Shown here piece after piece: positions 5,603-8,748 of a stretch of 8,748 bases of DNA. Under the pieces are notes generated by a model. The model ran no database searches and was not told the origin of the DNA. It saw nothing but the letters and a program-made list of their open reading frames with translations. The position numbers and the translations under genes are program-made. Each line of letters starts with the position of its first letter. Positions within the stretch are counted from its first letter, which is position 1. The stretch spans positions 1 through 8,748 of the forward strand of contig WFYF01000108.1 of the NCBI GenBank assembly GCA_015490255.1, given 5' to 3'. The stretch is from Caldifarciminota bacterium. Lineage in GTDB: Bacteria; Hydrothermota; Hydrothermia; S141-80.

Positions 5603-6722
5603 GTTGTTGCTCCCAGAGTTCCACCACCCGGAGGGCCACGCCCTCGGCGCGCAGCACCCCTTCCGGGAAGGAAAGCCGGATTCCTTTCGGACTTTCCTCC
5701 ACAAGGCCTCCGAGTTCCTCCAGCACCCGGGGGCGGAGATCCCGGGGCAGGGCCAGACCCTCGGCAAGACGGAGGCCCAGGAAGACACGCTCCAGCAGAA
5801 CTTCTCTTCTGGACAGACGCTCCACCGATCGGGGGGGTGGAGCCCCCGCTTCCAGGTGCTCCAGATACCGGATCAGGTTGTGGCGGTTGGTCCACCGGGT
5901 CCGTCCCCGCAGGCTGGTCGCACCGGGCCCCAGGCCCAGAACGTTCTGACGCCTCCAGTAGAGCAGGTTGTGGCGGGATGGGTGTCCCGGACGGGCGTGG
6001 TTGGAGATCTCATACCGGAGAAGTCCCTCCCGGGCAAGGGTTTCCTCTTTCAGGATATACATGACCCGGCGGGTCGGTTCATCGGCCAGCAGACGTTCTC
6101 CACGTTTGGCCCGGATGTGGAAGGGCGTTCCAGGTTCCACCGTGAGTTCATAGGTGGAAAGGTGAGGGGGGCGATAGTGCAGAGCCCTGCGGAGATCACC
6201 GGCGAAGTCTTCGGGACGCTGACCGGCCATGCCAAACATCAGATCCAGGCTCCAGGATTTCAGGCTGGAGGTCGCCAGGGCGGTGAGCGCCCGGTCCAGA
6301 ATTTCCGGCGTGTGGGTTCGTCCGAGAAACCGGAGAAATTCCGGCTGAAAGGACTGCACCCCCACCGAGATCCGGTTGACCCCCAGCGTCTGGAGAAAGG
6401 CGATTCGCTCCGGCGTGACGTGTTCCGGATTCATTTCCATCGTGAATTCTTCAACGCCGGACAGGTCAAACATCCGTTTCAATCCCTGAACCAGCCGGGA
6501 AATCAGGGTGTCGGCAAGGAGGCTGGGGGTGCCCCCCCCGAAAAACACGGTCCGGGGAGGACCGAAGGGCCGCCACCGGGGGGCTTCTATCTGGATCTCC
6601 CGGAGGAGCGCCTCCACAAACCGGCGCTGGAGGTCGGCGCTTTCGGATTCCACCCTGTAATGGGCGCAATAGGGACACGCCCGGGCGCAGAAGGGGACGT
6701 GGACATAGATTCCCCAGGTCAT
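5547..6722 (-). CDS. hemW: Radical SAM heme chaperone HemW
   Basis: The product is 391 residues. The N-terminus YVHVPFCARACPYC carries the 4Fe-4S cysteines C12, C16 and C19. FFGGGTPSLL (60-69), RISVGVQSF (117-125), LDLMFGMAGQ (159-168), TYELTVEPGTPF (190-201) and the C-terminal-half block YEISNHA...HNLLYW...LGLGPGATS (237-270) are diagnostic of the HemW/HemN family. The cluster motif ends YCAH rather than the CxC pattern of true oxygen-independent coproporphyrinogen dehydrogenase, which favours HemW, a heme-binding insertion factor, over HemN. The ATG overlaps the upstream zinc-ribbon stop as ATGA. No Shine-Dalgarno sequence is visible, so initiation is probably by coupling. The C-terminus runs on about 20 Pro/Ser-rich residues into the start of the NIF3-like gene. 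Confidence 0.92.
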   Translation of the reverse strand: MTWGIYVHVPFCARACPYCAHYRVESESADLQRRFVEALLREIQIEAPRWRPFGPPRTVFFGGGTPSLLADTLISRLVQGLKRMFDLSGVEEFTMEMNPEHVTPERIAFLQTLGVNRISVGVQSFQPEFLRFLGRTHTPEILDRALTALATSSLKSWSLDLMFGMAGQRPEDFAGDLRRALHYRPPHLSTYELTVEPGTPFHIRAKRGERLLADEPTRRVMYILKEETLAREGLLRYEISNHARPGHPSRHNLLYWRRQNVLGLGPGATSLRGRTRWTNRHNLIRYLEHLEAGAPPPRSVERLSRREVLLERVFLGLRLAEGLALPRDLRPRVLEELGGLVEESPKGIRLSFPEGVLRAEGVALRVVELWEQQHERVDPCPISGPSLSPHP

Positions 6723-7057
6723 GGGGATATCCGGGAAAAGAGGAAAAACTGGCGGGAGAGGTTCAGGAGATCCCCCCACCGGTGACGTTCCAGCCAGATC
6801 ACACCGCATCCTTCGCACTGCCAGAGCTCCACCGGTCCCACCGCCCGGCGTTTCAGGGCGTGGCCGCAGAACGGACAGGGGTGCTTGGGGGGAGGTGCCG
6901 GAGGAAGGGGCACAGGGAGAGAGCGGGATTCCGCCACCACCAGGTGGAGCAGCTCCTCCTGACGCACAAAAAGGCCATGTCCTTCCGGGCATCCGTGAAC
7001 CAGCACTTCCCGGATCACCCGGAGCTCCGTCCGTCGTGCACAGGCGGGGCATCGCAT
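6719..7057 (-). CDS. Small double zinc-ribbon protein (TFIIB-type zinc finger family)
   Basis: The product is 112 residues with two zinc-ribbon units joined by a proline-rich linker (about 48-60, PLPPAPPPKHP). The C-terminal unit is complete: C61, C64, C81 and C84 followed by GVIWLERHRWGDLL, the pattern of the zf-TFIIB family (CPxCG...CxxCGGxWLD.GEL). The N-terminal unit has C3, C6 and C23, but the fourth position in CPEGHGLF has no cysteine. His27 could be the fourth ligand, or the site may be degenerate. The function of such proteins is not established. Its stop overlaps the hemW start (ATGA), so the two are translated together, and it begins ten bases after the MFS gene ends. No Shine-Dalgarno sequence precedes the ATG. 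A TATAGT hexamer lies eight bases before it. Confidence 0.82.
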   Translation of the reverse strand: MRCPACARRTELRVIREVLVHGCPEGHGLFVRQEELLHLVVAESRSLPVPLPPAPPPKHPCPFCGHALKRRAVGPVELWQCEGCGVIWLERHRWGDLLNLSRQFFLFSRISP

Positions 7058-7065
7058 CGGTGGAA

Positions 7066-7094
7066 ACTATACAGAACCCTCCATGGAACGTCCA
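7066..7094 (-). promoter_or_regulatory. Candidate internal promoter for the zinc-ribbon, hemW and NIF3-like genes
   Basis: On the minus strand TGGACG (7094-7089) is followed after 17 bases by TATAGT (7071-7066), matching the sigma-70 consensus at four and five of six positions. The ATG at 7057 lies eight bases further on, so transcription from here would start at or within a base or two of the start codon, giving a leaderless message. The -10 contains the stop codon of the MFS gene. Confidence 0.5.
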
Positions 7095-8218
7095 CAGCGC
7101 TGACCGGTCCGGGGGAACACGAAAATCCAGTAGAGGGTGGCCGCGGCATACAGCACCAGGGTCCCGCCAAAGAGAAGGTCAAATGCCCGAAGACCCAGCG
7201 TGGCCTGGACTTTTCCGGAAATTCCGCTGGCAGCGGCCCAGGTCAGGCTCCAGAGGGCGTGCTGAACCACCACAAAACCCGGACGTTCTTCCTCGGCGAG
7301 ACACCGCATGGCCAGGGCGTTGAACACCGGCCAGGCGGCGTTCATCAGCGCCCCCCGGATCAGGAGGCTGGCCGTGACCAGGGGGATCCAGGTGGACCAG
7401 GCGAGAAGGGCCAGAAAGGGAAGGGAAAGTCCCTGCATCAGAGCGATGGTCCGGACCGCCCCCAGGCGGCGGGCGAGAGGAGGCTGGAGGAGCATGGAGA
7501 GGGCTGTGGCCAGGGAAGAAACGGCAAACATCCAGCTCACTCCGGTGTAATCCAGGTGGAACTTTTCCCGGAGGTAAAGGTTCAAAAAGGGGATCACCAG
7601 CCCGGCGCCAACACCCACCAGGACCTGGGGAAACAGAAGGGTCAGCCACACCCGGGGCACCTGAATCCGGAAGGGAGGAGACGCGGTCCGGGCCTCTCCG
7701 GACGGAACGAGCAGTGCGGCGAGGAGAAAGGCGGGGAGGGCGAACAGAATCACCCGGTCCACGGCCACCACCCGGGTGAGATATCCCGCGGCGAGGTTGG
7801 CCGCAAATCCCCCCACGGTGGTGGCGGCGGCCTGGAGGCTGTAGATGCCCACGGTCCTGTCCCGGGTAACCCTGCGGGCAAAGAGGGGGATCAGGGCTCC
7901 CTGGAAGAGGAGACCGACCGTTCCGTAGAGGGCCAGGGAGACGTAGGTCTCCCGATCCAATCCCACACCGAGCAGGCCGGCGCTTGCCATGCCGCCGGCC
8001 AGCAGAAGGGTGCGCCCATAGCCCATGCGGGGGATGAAGAAGGCCGCGGGCGGGGCAAAGACCACGCCCACGCTGGAAAGAACCGCCTGGGCCAGTCCGA
8101 TGGCCTCCCGGGAATAGCCCAGGGCCTCAAGGTGGAAATTCAGGATAAAAAACACGAACATTCCTCCGAAGGACCAGAGGAATGCGGCGAGCAGAAGTCG
8201 CAGGGTGGGAGAACGCAT
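7067..8218 (-). CDS. Major facilitator superfamily transporter
   Basis: The product is 383 residues, strongly hydrophobic, with about 12 predicted membrane helices in two similar halves. Motif-A-like loops occur in both halves: FIPRMGYGRTLLL (61-73) after the second helix and QPPLARRLGAVRTI (245-258) at the same place in the second half. There are few charged residues inside the helices, and basic residues cluster in the cytoplasmic loops. The substrate cannot be told from sequence; drug or metabolite efflux is the generic expectation. The frame is open upstream to a GTG at 8251, but the ATG at 8218 is preferred because GGAG lies eight bases before it and because the transporter N-terminus begins here. 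It is the first gene of a leftward operon and is divergent from the membrane protein at 8427. Confidence 0.88.
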   Translation of the reverse strand: MRSPTLRLLLAAFLWSFGGMFVFFILNFHLEALGYSREAIGLAQAVLSSVGVVFAPPAAFFIPRMGYGRTLLLAGGMASAGLLGVGLDRETYVSLALYGTVGLLFQGALIPLFARRVTRDRTVGIYSLQAAATTVGGFAANLAAGYLTRVVAVDRVILFALPAFLLAALLVPSGEARTASPPFRIQVPRVWLTLLFPQVLVGVGAGLVIPFLNLYLREKFHLDYTGVSWMFAVSSLATALSMLLQPPLARRLGAVRTIALMQGLSLPFLALLAWSTWIPLVTASLLIRGALMNAAWPVFNALAMRCLAEEERPGFVVVQHALWSLTWAAASGISGKVQATLGLRAFDLLFGGTLVLYAAATLYWIFVFPRTGQRCGRSMEGSV

Positions 8219-8275
8219 GGAACGGGCTCCAGCCGGGTTCAAAGCATACACGATGGCGCCCGATCCTTCAGAGGG

Positions 8276-8310
8276 CCCGGGGATCTCCCGGACAGGGCAC
8301 CATCCCCGGG
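8276..8310. repeat. Inverted repeat in the divergent intergenic region
   Basis: CCCGGGGAT (8276-8284) is exactly matched by ATCCCCGGG (8302-8310), nine-base arms around 17 bases. It lies between the divergent MFS and membrane-protein genes, upstream of both. There is no T-run on either side, so it is more likely a binding site or an incidental G+C-rich structure than a terminator. Confidence 0.5.
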
Positions 8311-8368
8311 ATGACCGGATGTATCAAAGTGGGGCCCTTGCTTGCCGGGTGAGGAAGGGAAAAACGAC

Positions 8369-8378
8369 GTGAATTCAC
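8369..8378. promoter_or_regulatory. Perfect 10-base palindrome upstream of the membrane-protein promoter
   Basis: GTGAATTCAC is a perfect palindrome ending 11 bases before the TTGACA box. Part of it, GAATTCACCGT, occurs again at 8431-8441 just inside the downstream gene. Position and symmetry suit an operator or activator site, but no regulator is known. Confidence 0.4.
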
Positions 8379-8389
8379 CGTGCGTTCAG

Positions 8390-8418
8390 TTGACAACGCC
8401 CCGGACAAGGCGTATGAT
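8390..8418 (+). promoter_or_regulatory. Near-consensus sigma-70-type promoter with leaderless geometry
   Basis: TTGACA (8390-8395, perfect) and TATGAT (8413-8418, five of six) are separated by exactly 17 bases, the optimum. The predicted transcription start falls about seven bases after the -10, at or next to the ATG at 8427. No room is left for a ribosome binding site, so the message should be leaderless. Confidence 0.78.
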
Positions 8419-8426
8419 TATAGCCG

Positions 8427-8748
8427 ATGAGAATTCACCGTCTGCTGCTCTACGCATGGTGGCTGGCCATGCTGGTGGGGCTTGAGGTGGCCACCCAGGG
8501 CGCGGTGGGGGAGCTGGTGTGGGCACGGTTTTTCCCCCTTCTGGGGACCCTGGCCCTCCTTCACGCCGTCCTGCTGTTCTGGCTCCTGCTCCAGAGGGTT
8601 TTTGCAGGTTCCCTGGCCGTGTCCCTGGCCATCTGGGGCATGATCGTCTGGACCCTTTCCGCCGTGGTCCATCAGATCGCCCCGCTGGTGGATCCGGGGC
8701 TCCAGGGATGGGCCTCCGTCCTCCTCTGGGGCGGGCACGGGCTCTTTG
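8427..8748 (+). CDS. Multi-pass membrane protein of unknown function (partial, runs off right edge)
   Basis: The open frame gives 107 residues before the window ends. A TAG two codons upstream of the ATG (8421-8423) limits the start to 8427 or a later codon; the ATG at residue 15 has no convincing ribosome site. After a short basic head (MRIHR) there are about four hydrophobic segments, near residues 6-24, 33-55, 58-80 and 90-107, with few charges between them. No family motif is recognisable in the visible part. It is transcribed away from the MFS operon and has its own strong promoter. It could be the start of a transporter or an integral membrane enzyme. Confidence 0.78.
   Translation, partial: MRIHRLLLYAWWLAMLVGLEVATQGAVGELVWARFFPLLGTLALLHAVLLFWLLLQRVFAGSLAVSLAIWGMIVWTLSAVVHQIAPLVDPGLQGWASVLLWGGHGLF

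Noticed and set aside
4658..6064. Long plus-strand open frame of 468 codons opposite the NIF3-like and hemW genes
   Set aside because: It is the antisense shadow of conserved G+C-rich genes; the peptide is rich in Gly, Pro and Arg with no family likeness.
8243..8271. Minus-strand promoter for the MFS gene: CTGAAG, 17 bases, TATGCT
   Set aside because: The -35 matches only three of six positions and no other support was found, although some promoter must exist in this region.
6782..8314. Plus-strand open frame of 510 codons opposite the MFS transporter
   Set aside because: The minus-strand frame has clear membrane-protein features, and the plus-strand peptide is low-complexity Gly/Gln/His/Glu-rich sequence typical of antisense frames.

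Overview
The window is a GC-rich bacterial chromosome segment. A sampled 60-base line inside murQ is about 72% G+C. I could not assign a lineage. Two predicted lipoproteins with lipobox cysteines and a peptidoglycan-recycling enzyme fit a diderm bacterium. The mix of strong Shine-Dalgarno starts with apparently leaderless genes, and several divergent enzymes, suggests an uncultivated or deep-branching lineage, but this is an inference.

Layout from left to right. (1) Positions 1-1068, plus strand: the tail of an unidentified gene, then murQ, a rather divergent N-acetylmuramic acid 6-phosphate etherase of cell-wall recycling. (2) Positions 1175-3737, plus strand: a tight, overlapping three-gene cassette of unknown function, made of a lipoprotein, a soluble-looking beta-rich protein without a signal peptide, and a cysteine-rich lipoprotein. 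Its G+C is clearly lower than that of its neighbours (about 53% in a sampled line). (3) Positions 3738-4103: a gene-poor, still lower-G+C stretch with a possible gene remnant and three inverted repeats. (4) Positions 4104-4850, plus strand: a short-chain dehydrogenase of the pteridine reductase (PTR1/FolM) type. (5) Positions 8218-4853, minus strand: a compact operon read leftward, with an MFS transporter, a double zinc-ribbon protein, the radical SAM heme chaperone HemW, and a NIF3-like dinuclear-metal protein. The last gene converges on the pteridine reductase gene with only two bases between the stop codons. (6) From 8427 to the right edge, plus strand: the start of a multi-pass membrane protein, divergent from the MFS operon and preceded by a near-consensus sigma-70-type promoter.

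The most distinctive observations are the unrecognised lipoprotein cassette with its possible broken or fused reading frames, and a recurring start architecture. Genes without a Shine-Dalgarno sequence have a -10-like hexamer 6-8 bases before the ATG, implying leaderless mRNAs, while other starts in the same window have strong Shine-Dalgarno sequences. One of these, at 2787-2797, matches the canonical anti-SD over 11 bases. No rRNA, tRNA, CRISPR array, insertion sequence or transposase was seen.
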